Both the position numbers and the translations under genes were made by a program. Under the pieces are notes generated by a model. It was not told where the DNA came from and did not search any database. It worked only from the letters and a program-made list of their open reading frames with translations. From Leptospira sp. B5-022 (GTDB lineage: Bacteria > Spirochaetota > Leptospiria > Leptospirales > Leptospiraceae), in assembly GCF_000347035.1 (NCBI RefSeq), contig NZ_ANIJ01000006.1:124001-188000 (forward strand): a stretch of 64,000 bases of DNA, written 5' to 3'. Below, one piece after another: positions 44,208-53,232 of the stretch. Each line of letters begins with the position of its first letter. The stretch's first letter is position 1.

Positions 44208-46196
44208 ATGTGGAGAAAAATCGTTTCCTGGGCGGTATTATTCTTTTTATTCGTCCCCCTTGTTCAAAGTGGAAGCCAGCTAGTCCAAGCTAGGCTATTA
44301 GGCTTAGGCGGCAGTATTTGGCCGAACTATGCAATGATCCGAAATGTTTGTATCGTGGATCCGAGTGCGGAAACCGAGACAAAAGCGGAAGTCAGCCAAG
44401 CCGATATGGACGCCTTGGATGATATCGGTCTAGGGGATACGAGCGGCGGGAAGAATCTAGGAGTTCCTACCGGGCCTACCGAAACCCAATTGGAGTTGGA
44501 GAAACTTGCAGGCTCTCTTACTACCGGACAAAAATTATACTGCGGATTCGAGCGCAGGCTTTCCTGGCTAACAATCTCAGCCATTGATTATATTCCTATG
44601 ACGATGGTATTTTTATTGATCGTAGCTGGAACCGTTTCCACTACCAGAAGATATCATATCGCTCTTCGAAATCCGGAGAACTCCAAAGAAGAGAAGATTA
44701 CGGAATGGAGTCAGATCGTAGCAAATACGATTATAATGGTATCTGCTGCATTCATGTATCCTCTCCAAAAAGGTGTGGAGGCTCAGATCCAAGTACTTTG
44801 GGTTGCAGGTCTCATACTTTTGGCAGGATTAAACTTTTATAATTTAAGAAATCCTCTCTTTAAAAATGGAGAAGGTAAACAGAATACCAAACTTTCGAAT
44901 GCCTTATTATGCGTTCCTTTGTACGCATGGATGGCGATCGTCTGCGGTTTGTATTTTTTCTTATTGGAACATCATCCCGCGGGACTTGCGATCTATCTTC
45001 AGAAATTGACCGCACATGCTTCCTTGTATATACAGATCGGTTTGTACGTATGGACCGGTATTCTTTTAAGAGATACGTCCTTAGGTAGAAGATTTTTCGA
45101 TCTTTTGAATCCTTGGAAATTCCCTTCGGAACTAATGGCGGTGATCGTTGTTGTGGTCGCGGCTCTTCCTACCGCTTATAGCGGGGCTTCCGGGATTGTT
45201 GTGCTTGCATTAGGAGCAACCATTTTTAAGGAATTGAGAAGAGCAGGCGCGAGCCAAGAAAGAGCGCTCGCTGCTACCGCAATGTCCGGTAGTTTGGGAG
45301 TGGTTTTACCTCCTTGTCTACTTGTGGTAATTGTGGCCTCTTTAAATTTGGAAGTTACTACGGATGAATTGTTCTATTGGGGTTGGAGAGTTTTTGCTTT
45401 ATCAACTTCCTTCTTCTTGATCGTAAGTTGGTTTAGCAGAACGGAAACCTGGAAGATCCGTCCTGAAAAAGATGCTTTAGGTAAATCTTTAAAAGCTCTC
45501 AAATCGTTATCGGTTTATTTGGTGATTTCAGTTGCGATCGTTCTCACGATAGTGCTTGCTCTTGGTACTCATTTCGACGAAAGAACGGCTCCTTATATTC
45601 TTCCGATTGCGATGCTTGCTTTATTGTTCATCGACTATCGTATTTCCAAAAAGGAAAAATTAGAGAATGGAGAGATCCATACGGAGGAAGTGGAACTTGC
45701 TAGAACTTCGTATGATGCGGGTTCTCACTTGGGAGCTCTTCTACTTTTGATGGGAATGTCCGCTTCTATGGGCGGGGTTTTTGAAAGATCGGAAGTGATC
45801 AATCTGTTCCCGACCCAACTTGGTTCTCCATTGTCCGCGATGCTTATCCTGACATTCGCTCTTGTGATCATCGGTATGTTAATGGACCCGTACGGCGCAG
45901 TGATCCTGGTTTCGGTGACCTTGTATCCTATCGCTAAGGCAAACGGGATCCATCCTTTGAACTTCTGGATGACTGCGCTTGTTTCCTTCGAACTTGGATA
46001 TTTGACCCCACCGGTGGCACTCAATCACTTGTTGACCAAACACGTAGTGAGAGAGCAGTTGATCGAGGATAAAAGTTTAGAAGGTAAGAGCTTCTTTGTA
46101 AGACACGAACATATCATAATTCCGATTATCGTTCTGACACTTACTCTACTTTTGACCGCTTTCGGGCCGATCCTGTATTCAAAATACGCTGGGTAA
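44208..46196 (+). CDS. TRAP transporter fused small/large permease (DctQM)
   Basis: This 662-residue protein has an N-terminal part with about four helices and a periplasmic loop (about 25-115), like DctQ, then a DctM-like large subunit with more than ten helices: PTAYSGASGIVVLALGATIF, SGSLGVVLPPCLLVVIVASL, and LMDPYGAVILVSVTLYPIA. It would use a sodium or proton gradient to import the solute delivered by the binding protein. Ribosome site AGAGGAT precedes ATG 44208. It is the third gene of the TatT-binding protein-permease operon. Confidence 0.9.
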   Translation: MWRKIVSWAVLFFLFVPLVQSGSQLVQARLLGLGGSIWPNYAMIRNVCIVDPSAETETKAEVSQADMDALDDIGLGDTSGGKNLGVPTGPTETQLELEKLAGSLTTGQKLYCGFERRLSWLTISAIDYIPMTMVFLLIVAGTVSTTRRYHIALRNPENSKEEKITEWSQIVANTIIMVSAAFMYPLQKGVEAQIQVLWVAGLILLAGLNFYNLRNPLFKNGEGKQNTKLSNALLCVPLYAWMAIVCGLYFFLLEHHPAGLAIYLQKLTAHASLYIQIGLYVWTGILLRDTSLGRRFFDLLNPWKFPSELMAVIVVVVAALPTAYSGASGIVVLALGATIFKELRRAGASQERALAATAMSGSLGVVLPPCLLVVIVASLNLEVTTDELFYWGWRVFALSTSFFLIVSWFSRTETWKIRPEKDALGKSLKALKSLSVYLVISVAIVLTIVLALGTHFDERTAPYILPIAMLALLFIDYRISKKEKLENGEIHTEEVELARTSYDAGSHLGALLLLMGMSASMGGVFERSEVINLFPTQLGSPLSAMLILTFALVIIGMLMDPYGAVILVSVTLYPIAKANGIHPLNFWMTALVSFELGYLTPPVALNHLLTKHVVREQLIEDKSLEGKSFFVRHEHIIIPIIVLTLTLLLTAFGPILYSKYAG

Positions 46197-46448
46197 GAGA
46201 GACACAGAGTTCAAAAGAGACTTTGAGGGATTTTCACACAGAGACACAGAGACACGGAGTCACCGAGGGTTTATGTATCCGATGTAGGAGTTCCTACATC
46301 GGATATTACGGAAGATTTTTGGGCCTGCTTGCGCGTGTTGGAGCTCCTACAACATTAATATCCTCTTCCTGAACCGCTCGTTGGAATTCCAACACCGTCT
46401 AATTAGCTCTGCGCGTCCTCTCTGAACTCCGTGCGAGATTCCTTCTAA
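46197..46448. repeat. Repeat-rich convergent intergenic region
   Basis: It contains: imperfect tandem ACACAGAG units at 46235-46260; the near-inverted pair CACAGAGTTCA (46203-46213) and TGAACTCCGTG (46423-46433); and three palindromes. These are TATCCGATGTAGGA-GT-TCCTACATCGGATA (46276-46305), TGTTGGAG/CTCCTACAACA (46336-46354) and GTTGGAATTCCAAC (46380-46393). The palindromes share a GGA-TCC core. It looks like a short non-coding repeat element between the permease gene and the phosphate transporter gene. Confidence 0.6.
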
Positions 46449-47681
46449 TTATTTCTTCTTTTTCTTCTTGTCTTTGATTTTTGGGAATTCCGCAGAAGGA
46501 CCGATATTCCCTTTTGCGAATTGTTTCTTTTTAGTTTCTATCCAAGGTAAGACCCAAACCAGTTCTTCTGCAAGAGCGAATAAGTTTTCGTTAATATCCA
46601 CAAGTTCTTCAATCACTAAGAAGTAAGCTACACTGGATTTTAATTTGCTATCCCCTTTGCGGATACGTTTCATCTGGTTTTTGTAAATCCGGATCTTAAT
46701 ATCCGAAAGTTCTTTCACCTTTTTACCCGACCTTGCCTTTTCTAACAAACCAGGCACCTTATCGGATTGCGCCAGAAGTTCGAAAAGATCTTCTGCGAGT
46801 TTACGCAATTCTTTTAGATCTTCTCTTTCGTCTTTGGTGAGTCCGGTTTGAAAACGATCTATTTTTTCCGAAGTGTTCCTATGTATATTTGTAAGATTCT
46901 CCGCGATTCTATCTATATAACCGAGTGCACTTGTGAATGGATGGATGGATTGGAAGTCTGACTCGTCGAAATGTCTGTCCACCAAACTTAAAATAGCGGA
47001 GATGGAAGATTCGTAATTTTTTTTCAGGTTCTTTAATATTTTAGAAGCCTGTTTGAAATCCTTCTTCTTTCCGCCGATATATCCGGAAGAAAGAGTATTC
47101 ATGGCTTTTTTCGCTAATAACAAATTTCCTAATAAAGAAGAAAGAGATTTAGAAAGCGCCTTTTCGGGGTGTTTGGTCAAGAGCAGAAGTTTTTCGAGGT
47201 TCTCATCGTATTCTGCCTTTCTTTTTTTGTGGACACGATTAAAGGCAAACACTAAAAAAAATGTCAATACTAAAACTATTAGCACTGCTGTGAAACCGAA
47301 AGAGTAAAATAAGGCTGCTATAAATCCTCCTGTAAAGGAAGCAAAGACGGCAGTCATAAACCATCCGCCCACAACCGTTAGGACTCCGCTGACTCGATTG
47401 ACCGCATTTTCTTTTTGCCAAGCTCCGTCTGCGAGTGAGCTTCCCATTGCCACCATGAAAGTGACAAATGTGGTAGAGAGCGGGAGTTTTTCTATCGTCC
47501 CGATCAGGATCAAAGCGGAAGCAATGAGAATATTAACGGAAGCTCTTAAGAGATCGAAAGCATCACTTTCATGCATTCGGACCAGCTCCAAAGTCCCGGT
47601 TTGTTTGAATCTGGAAGAGATCCCAGGTACGGATGATGGAAGGTAAAAATCTTTTGATAGGGTAATAGATCCCGACCGCAA
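46449..47681 (-). CDS. PiT phosphate transporter, C-terminal part (after frameshift)
   Basis: This frame holds the second half of a long PiT-family phosphate permease: SDAFDLLRASVNILIASALI, then STTFVTFMVAMGSSLADGAW and further helices, then a charged helical tail of about 210 residues (PhoU-like coiled region) ending in a Lys-rich stretch. It is in a different frame from the N-terminal part and has no good start of its own: the frame opens at a TTG, and the first ATG is 47576, inside the conserved sequence. The two parts overlap by 113 bases. Removing one base from the overlap makes a single 769-residue protein. Confidence 0.8.
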   Translation of the reverse strand: MRSGSITLSKDFYLPSSVPGISSRFKQTGTLELVRMHESDAFDLLRASVNILIASALILIGTIEKLPLSTTFVTFMVAMGSSLADGAWQKENAVNRVSGVLTVVGGWFMTAVFASFTGGFIAALFYSFGFTAVLIVLVLTFFLVFAFNRVHKKRKAEYDENLEKLLLLTKHPEKALSKSLSSLLGNLLLAKKAMNTLSSGYIGGKKKDFKQASKILKNLKKNYESSISAILSLVDRHFDESDFQSIHPFTSALGYIDRIAENLTNIHRNTSEKIDRFQTGLTKDEREDLKELRKLAEDLFELLAQSDKVPGLLEKARSGKKVKELSDIKIRIYKNQMKRIRKGDSKLKSSVAYFLVIEELVDINENLFALAEELVWVLPWIETKKKQFAKGNIGPSAEFPKIKDKKKKKK

Positions 47682-48759
47682 TCTGTATGAAAACTCTCGC
47701 TACCATGCTGGATTGGTATGCTTCTATGGTTTCTCCTTGGGAACCTAAACTTACTTCGGTCCTAGTTACCGTTTCCGCCTTCTTGGATTTGAATAATGCG
47801 AAGATCATGATCAATGCGGCGCCGAGCAAAAGTCTATTGTCGGTAAATACTTCTTTTCCCAAACCGATTGCCATGGAATTTGCATCCCAATTGGCTGCTT
47901 TGATCAGTTGGTGTGTCTGTAAACTTGCAATCGGAACTCCGATAAAGTTCACTAAGTCGTTACTTGCAAATGCCATTGCAAGTGCGGCGGTTCCGAATAA
48001 TACGACGATCTTTAGAACGTTTACTTTGGAGAAGATCAGTATCTGGAATAGGATGGAAAAACCTATAAAACTTAAGGTCAGAATGGTCTTAAAATTGGTT
48101 TGGATCCATCCCAAAGTTTCCTTACTCAAGAATGTGGATCCTTTCATTGCGGTTAGAAGAATGAAAAAGATCACAACTGTGATAGCCAGTCCGGAAAAAA
48201 TCCCGCCGAACCACAAAAGAGTTTTTTCTAAACGAAAACTGAAGATGAGTCGGAAAAAGAACATCAGGATCAGTCCAGCAAAAAAAGCGAGTATCACGGA
48301 CAAAGCGATCCCAAAGATGATCTTTAAAGCGGACTCGGAGTTTATGATCTTAAATGCGTCGTTTAAGGTATCCGTTTTGAGAATTGCAAGGACCAAGGAG
48401 GCTCCTAATAATTCGAAGACCAAGGAGACGGTGGTGGAAGTGGGAAGTCCAAGGGTATTATATAAGTCCAGAAGGATGATATCGGAAACCATCACCGCCA
48501 AAAATAAGAACATCAACTCGGCTAAACTGAAAAATTCCGGATGAAAGATCCCTTTTCTGGCAACCTCCATCATTCCGCTGGAGCTTAAGGCCCCCAGTAA
48601 TATGCCGAATGCGGAAACGATCAGGATGATTTTTCTGGAAGCCGCTCTAGAGCCGACTGCCGAATTCGTAAAGTTCACTGCGTCATTGGAAACTCCGACG
48701 AGTAAGTCCATTACCCCGAGTACAGCCATAACAACTACGATGATTAAGAAGATATCCAT
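47569..48759 (-). CDS. PiT phosphate transporter, N-terminal part (ends by frameshift)
   Basis: This 396-residue frame has the first PiT signature (VGVSNDAVNFTNSAVGSRAA), the GLPTSTTVSLVFELLGASL motif, the FASNDLVNFIGVPIA motif and about nine helices. It then ends with about 20 unrelated residues (RTWDLFQIQTNRDFGAGPNA). Long PiT proteins of this type in Bacteroidetes and Leptospira continue directly into the domain found in the next frame. A single extra base at the GGG of 47622-47624 (read as CCC on plus) would explain it. Function if intact: phosphate uptake. Confidence 0.82.
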   Translation of the reverse strand: MDIFLIIVVVMAVLGVMDLLVGVSNDAVNFTNSAVGSRAASRKIILIVSAFGILLGALSSSGMMEVARKGIFHPEFFSLAELMFLFLAVMVSDIILLDLYNTLGLPTSTTVSLVFELLGASLVLAILKTDTLNDAFKIINSESALKIIFGIALSVILAFFAGLILMFFFRLIFSFRLEKTLLWFGGIFSGLAITVVIFFILLTAMKGSTFLSKETLGWIQTNFKTILTLSFIGFSILFQILIFSKVNVLKIVVLFGTAALAMAFASNDLVNFIGVPIASLQTHQLIKAANWDANSMAIGLGKEVFTDNRLLLGAALIMIFALFKSKKAETVTRTEVSLGSQGETIEAYQSSMVARVFIQIAVGIYYPIKRFLPSIIRTWDLFQIQTNRDFGAGPNA

Positions 48760-48993
48760 GTATCCTATTCCTGGAAAATTTGAAGGGAGAATACCCGAAC
48801 CGGGTCTTTTGGGTAGTATTTACGGCAAAGTAGGAGCCTCAACCTAAATTTCCGCCGGTTTCTTTTTCAAAATGGTGATTATGAAATGCGCTTTCGATTT
48901 CCCCCCGACCTGAAAGAATGGGTGATCTAACCGGTTTTTTTTAAGAAAGTAGAAGGCCGGTATCAATCGTCGCGATATACAAAAGGAGGCGGT

Positions 48994-49353
48994 ATGAAGA
49001 TTTCAGTGGGCAATCTTCCTCAAGAATGGAAGGAAGAAGATTTGGAAAAATTATTTTCTAAATATGGAAAGGCAGAACATATTTCTATCAAAAAGGACAA
49101 ACTCACAGGACGTTCTCTGGGATACGGTTCTTTGGAAATGGAAGATGCAGCGGCCAAAAAAGCCCTGGAAGCTTTAAACAAGTACGAGGTTTCCGGAAAA
49201 GTTTTGACGGTGGTGGACGCCGAAGAATGGAAAAAAGAATTCGATAAAAAACAAACCGTAAAAGGTGGGCCAAGTCACAATAAGGTGCATGGAAGCCAAA
49301 CCACGGGAGGATTCGGAAGCTCCGTCAGACGTACTGGAGGTAGAGGAAAATGA
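48994..49353 (+). CDS. RRM-type RNA-binding protein
   Basis: This 119-residue protein has one RNA recognition motif at about residues 1-75, with RNP2 KISVGNLP and RNP1 RSLGYGSLEM, where the usual GFGFV aromatic pair is partly changed. A short basic, Gly-rich tail follows (GGFGSSVRRTGGRGK), typical of bacterial RRM proteins like those of cyanobacteria. It probably binds single-stranded RNA. Ribosome site AAAAGGAGG lies upstream. It overlaps the FKBP gene by four bases (ATGA), so the two are co-translated. Confidence 0.92.
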   Translation: MKISVGNLPQEWKEEDLEKLFSKYGKAEHISIKKDKLTGRSLGYGSLEMEDAAAKKALEALNKYEVSGKVLTVVDAEEWKKEFDKKQTVKGGPSHNKVHGSQTTGGFGSSVRRTGGRGK

Positions 49354-49754
49354 ATTTAAAAAGAATCTATATACTAACTGCAATTTTAATCTCAGCATTC
49401 GTTTTAAGCCTAGGTGTATTTGCTCAAGGGCAGAACGGTCTTGTGATTAAGGACATCAAAAAGGGTACAGGAAAAGAGGCCTTCAATGGGTCTAACGTAA
49501 CCGTTCATTATACTGGGTGGCTTACCAACGGAAAAAAATTTGATAGCTCCAAAGATAGAGGGACTCCCTTTCGTTTTGATTTGGGTGCTGGACAGGTGAT
49601 CCGAGGTTGGGACAAAGGAGTCCAAGGTATGAAAGAAGGTGGGATCCGTAAATTGACCATCCCTCCTGAAATGGGCTATGGAAGTTCCGGAGCTGGTACA
49701 ATCCCTCCGAATTCTACGCTGATTTTCGAAGTAGAATTGATCAAAGTTTACTGA
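49350..49754 (+). CDS. Exported FKBP-type peptidyl-prolyl isomerase
   Basis: This 134-residue protein has a signal peptide (ILTAILISAFVLSLGVFAQG) and an FKBP domain with the active-site segments VHYTGWLTNGKKFDSS, QVIRGWDKGVQGMKEGG and PPEMGYGSSGAGTIPPNS. The aromatic pocket residues are present. It catalyses cis-trans isomerisation of prolyl bonds in the periplasm. It is co-translated with an RRM protein, an unusual pairing of a cytoplasmic RNA-binding and an exported folding protein. Confidence 0.95.
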   Translation: MNLKRIYILTAILISAFVLSLGVFAQGQNGLVIKDIKKGTGKEAFNGSNVTVHYTGWLTNGKKFDSSKDRGTPFRFDLGAGQVIRGWDKGVQGMKEGGIRKLTIPPEMGYGSSGAGTIPPNSTLIFEVELIKVY

Positions 49755-49769
49755 CATTTCTGTGTTAAT

Positions 49770-49806
49770 TCTGTTGCTTCTATTCTAACGGATCGGAAGC
49801 AACAGA
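49770..49806. repeat. Inverted repeat TCTGTTGCTTC ... GAAGCAACAGA
   Basis: An 11-base perfect stem with a 15-base loop, 16 bases after the FKBP stop. No T tail follows, so a processing or attenuation role is as likely as termination. Confidence 0.4.
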
Positions 49807-50029
49807 TGAAAATATCACGATTTCACTGCAATTCACGACAAACCAGCATCTCGACTTATCCTGCTTATTCTTTTTTTTCCAAATTTGTAATATTTAAACA
49901 AGCTCTCTCTTCCCATTAACTATAAGAGCCTGATCGGAAGATCTAGGATTCTTGAAACCCGAAATCGAATACTATTCAATCACTTAGTTTTGGTACGGAT
50001 GATAAAAAGAAAGAAGGAGGAGGAAGGTC

Positions 50030-51547
50030 TTGGATCAAAAAAACACACTAGCCGCTGCGTCTTCTTCCGAATATCGTACCCTATTCGAACACCAACCGTT
50101 AGCCGCCTTTTTGGTGGAACGAGATGGAACCATCACACTAGTAAACCAGAAGTTCGAGGATATTTCCGGAAAGAAAAAATCAGAGATCGAAGGAAGAATG
50201 AGATGGTGCCATTTTGCGCATCCCGATGATAAGGAAAGCCTTCTGGACGCATTCTTAGACAAATCTAAACATGAAATTCCTAGAGTGTTTTCCGCAAGGA
50301 CAAGACTTCTTTCTGCAAACGGATACAAAAAGGTATTTGTAAGAGCAAACCGGATCCCAACGGAAGAAGGCAGAGTTCTTGTTCAATTTCAAGAATTGGA
50401 TGAGGAAGGTCTTCTCAAAGATTATTCATTGGAAGACTCGGACTATCGCTGGCGTTCCTTTTTGCTGGAAGGAATGGATTTTGTGGTCATTATGGACCTG
50501 AACGGCAATGTATTATTCATAAATAGGACATTTACCGGAGTTCCCACGGAAGAGATCCAGGGAAAAAATTTTTTTGAAGTATTAAAAACTTCTGATGCTT
50601 TAAAACTACAAGCAGTCATTACCCGAGTATTGAATACGGGAAATCCGGAAGCATTCGAAGAATGGAGCAGCTTCACAGGTAAACGAAGTCATTATTATAT
50701 CAGGATCTCTCCGGTTACAAAACAAGGAGAGATCAGTGCGATCCTACTTGCGATCTCAGACACCACCCAACAAAAGGAATCCGATTCGGATCGTTTGAGA
50801 AGAATGGAATCCCAAAGGCATAGACAAAAATTGGAAGCGCTTGGTACCTTGGCGGCTGGAGTTGCCCACGAGATCAATAATCCCCTTACCGGCATTCTGA
50901 ATTATGCCGAGCTGGTTCGTACTCAGGTGGAAGAAAACGAATCTCTCTCCAAAAATATGGAAGTGATCATCCGCGAAAGCGAAAGAATTTCCGGCATCGT
51001 AAGAAGTTTATTAGGTTTCGCTCATAAAGAAGAAGGTATCAAGGCGTTTGTTTCTACCGGAGAAATTATGTATTCTTCCATTCAACTTTTGTTGCCATTC
51101 TTAGTCCGAGACGGGATCCGAATTGAAGGAATGGATCGTTTAGTGGATGCTGATAGCGAAATTCCTTTGGTAGTAGGTGAGCCTCAAAAGTTAAAACAGG
51201 TTTTTCTAAATTTGATCACTAATGCAAGGGATTCTCTGAATGATAAGTATCCTTTTGAAACGGATCAAAAAAAGATCGAAGTGTCTCAGTCGATAATCGA
51301 AAGAGGAGATACCCGCTTCGTCAAGATCACGGTCAAGGATTGGGGAATCGGAATCAGTGAAGAGAATATTAATCGTATTTTCGATCCATTTTTCACTACA
51401 AAGCCAACTACGGTCGGAACTGGGCTTGGGCTATCCGTTAGTTATGAAATCGTTCGTGAAATGGGTGGAGAGATAGAGGTTGAAAGTTCCGAGGAAGAAT
51501 ACGCTACATTTCATATCATGATCCCAGCTTCGGAAAAGATTTCTTGA
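50030..51547 (+). CDS. PAS sensor histidine kinase (NtrB-like)
   Basis: Start TTG 50030 has a strong GGAGGAGGAAGG site. The 505-residue soluble product has two PAS domains (about 15-120 and 140-255), HisKA with GVAHEINNPLTGILNYAELV, and an HATPase domain with FLNLITNARDSLND, VKDWGIGIS and GTGLGLSVSYEIV. It resembles NtrB/AtoS-type kinases. It is followed 35 bases later by a PAS-PP2C phosphatase gene and then pgsBCW, all on the same strand. No receiver gene is adjacent, so its partner lies elsewhere or the operon works through the phosphatase. Confidence 0.92.
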   Translation: MDQKNTLAAASSSEYRTLFEHQPLAAFLVERDGTITLVNQKFEDISGKKKSEIEGRMRWCHFAHPDDKESLLDAFLDKSKHEIPRVFSARTRLLSANGYKKVFVRANRIPTEEGRVLVQFQELDEEGLLKDYSLEDSDYRWRSFLLEGMDFVVIMDLNGNVLFINRTFTGVPTEEIQGKNFFEVLKTSDALKLQAVITRVLNTGNPEAFEEWSSFTGKRSHYYIRISPVTKQGEISAILLAISDTTQQKESDSDRLRRMESQRHRQKLEALGTLAAGVAHEINNPLTGILNYAELVRTQVEENESLSKNMEVIIRESERISGIVRSLLGFAHKEEGIKAFVSTGEIMYSSIQLLLPFLVRDGIRIEGMDRLVDADSEIPLVVGEPQKLKQVFLNLITNARDSLNDKYPFETDQKKIEVSQSIIERGDTRFVKITVKDWGIGISEENINRIFDPFFTTKPTTVGTGLGLSVSYEIVREMGGEIEVESSEEEYATFHIMIPASEKIS

Positions 51548-51561
51548 CCTTGCTTTAGCTA

Positions 51562-51582
51562 AGGAGATACTTTTGATCTCCT
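51562..51582 (+). promoter_or_regulatory. Hairpin sequestering the ribosome site of the PP2C gene
   Basis: AGGAGAT-ACTTTTG-ATCTCCT is a seven-base perfect stem that includes the AAGGAG Shine-Dalgarno (51561-51566) and ends one base before ATG 51583. Spacing from the site to ATG is 16 bases when unfolded, unusually long. It could restrict translation until it melts or is opened by translation of the kinase gene. Confidence 0.5.
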
Positions 51583-53190
51583 ATGTCAGAAGCAGAGGAA
51601 AAATCTTCCGGATCGCGCACCCCCTTCCAATCCGCTTCTAGAAAAGACGTAATTCGGATCTTAGAAAGAATTACGGACGCATTTTTGTCCCTGGACAGGG
51701 AACTTAAGATTTTATACGCCAATTTCGAAGCCGAAAAACTTCTGGATATTATCCGCGAGAATTTAGTAGGCAGAAGATTACCCGAAATACTTCCTCAATT
51801 TAATTATAGCGCATTGTTCCCTGCGATGATCGAATCCATGCATACGGGACTCCCCAAGGACTTAGAGATCTTAGATCCGAAAGAAAATATTTGGTACGAG
51901 GTCCGTATCTTTCCTTCCGTCGAGGAGATTGCTGTATATCTGCGTGATGTGACTTCCAGAAAAGAAGGAGAGGTAAAACTCAAAGAATCCGAAGAAAGAC
52001 TTTCGGAACTTGTGAGAACTTCTTTGGATTCTATTCTTTCCGTGAACGAATCCATGGAAATCGTAATGATGAATCCGGCAGCCGAAAAATTGTTCGGATA
52101 TTCTTCTTGGGAAGTGAACGGAAAGTCTTTGGAATTTTTACTCCCGAAAAGACGTAATAAACTTTTTTCTAAAGTGTTACGGAAGATAGGAGAAAGTTCC
52201 GACAGGGGAATTTTCGGTCCGTTTAGAGCCAAACGTAAGAACGGATCGGAACCAATTTTAGAAGCTTCCGTTTCCAAAGTAAATACTTCCTCCGGAAAAG
52301 GATATACTCTGATACTTAGGGATATAACAGACAGGATTTCCATCCAAAAGAAGCTGAGAGGAACCGTAGAAGAACTAAAAACCGTGGATAGAGAAAGGTT
52401 GGACCTCCTACAAAATCTGGAAGCGGAAGTGGAATCGCGCTCCAAAGAGCTTACCAGATTTTATCGTTTGATGAAGGAAGAATTGAATCTGGCAAAAAAG
52501 GTCCAGAACAGTTTACTTCCACCGATCGATTATTCCATTCCGGGAGTTCAAACTTTCGTAAATTATCTTCCGGTAATGGAGGTAGGAGGGGATTGGTTCG
52601 ATATATTCGAATTTCGTCCCGGTGTACTTAGGGTAATCTTGGCGGATGCTACCGGGCACGGGGTACAGGCTGCGCTAGTCACGATGACAATCAAAGGTGT
52701 TTACGAACCGCTAAAATATCTGGCGGATTCTCCCTTGGAACTGATCAAGGGGATCAATACGGATTATTGTCGGAACTTTAAGAATTTACAGATGTACTTT
52801 TCCTGTTTTATCCTGGATGTGGATACGATCGAAAGAAAGATCCGATTCGCATCCGGAGGTCATCCCGCACTCTTATGGAAATCCAAATCGGGAATTAACC
52901 TTCTGGAAAGAACAGGCTCTCTTCTGGGTTTGAACGCGAAAATGGAATATTTGGAAGAAGAATTCGAATACTCGGAAGGAGATTCCATACTCATGTTAAC
53001 CGATGGGATATTTGAAGAATTCGATTCGGAACAAAATCCATTCGGAGAAGAAAGAATAGAAAAAATTTTCAGAGAGTCCGGGCTAAGCGGGTTGGAATTA
53101 CATTCTCAGATCATACGCGAAATGAAAGCCCATTTGGGAGATAAAGAACCCCAAGACGATATCACATTGATTTCTTTGAACTTAAGCTAA
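51583..53190 (+). CDS. PAS-PAS-PP2C (SpoIIE-type) serine phosphatase
   Basis: This 535-residue protein has two PAS domains (about 22-130 and 140-265), a coiled helix (about 268-315) and a SpoIIE/RsbU-type PP2C domain (about 320-533) with VMEVGGDWFDIFEF, ILADATGHGVQAALVTM, FASGGHPALLW and the C-terminal LTDGIFEEFD and DDITLISL acid motifs. It would dephosphorylate Ser/Thr, commonly on anti-sigma-antagonist proteins of a partner-switching pathway. It lies between a PAS kinase and pgsB, so it may control polymer synthesis or stress response. Start has a hairpin over its ribosome site. Confidence 0.93.
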   Translation: MSEAEEKSSGSRTPFQSASRKDVIRILERITDAFLSLDRELKILYANFEAEKLLDIIRENLVGRRLPEILPQFNYSALFPAMIESMHTGLPKDLEILDPKENIWYEVRIFPSVEEIAVYLRDVTSRKEGEVKLKESEERLSELVRTSLDSILSVNESMEIVMMNPAAEKLFGYSSWEVNGKSLEFLLPKRRNKLFSKVLRKIGESSDRGIFGPFRAKRKNGSEPILEASVSKVNTSSGKGYTLILRDITDRISIQKKLRGTVEELKTVDRERLDLLQNLEAEVESRSKELTRFYRLMKEELNLAKKVQNSLLPPIDYSIPGVQTFVNYLPVMEVGGDWFDIFEFRPGVLRVILADATGHGVQAALVTMTIKGVYEPLKYLADSPLELIKGINTDYCRNFKNLQMYFSCFILDVDTIERKIRFASGGHPALLWKSKSGINLLERTGSLLGLNAKMEYLEEEFEYSEGDSILMLTDGIFEEFDSEQNPFGEERIEKIFRESGLSGLELHSQIIREMKAHLGDKEPQDDITLISLNLS

Positions 53191-53232
53191 TCTCAGTTGA
53201 CCTAAGGACTTGTTTGGAAACACATTCTTTAC

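Noticed and set aside
47687..48544. 285-residue plus-strand frame opposite the PiT gene
   Set aside because: It is antisense to conserved PiT helices; Lys/Ile/Ser-rich composition is that of a shadow.
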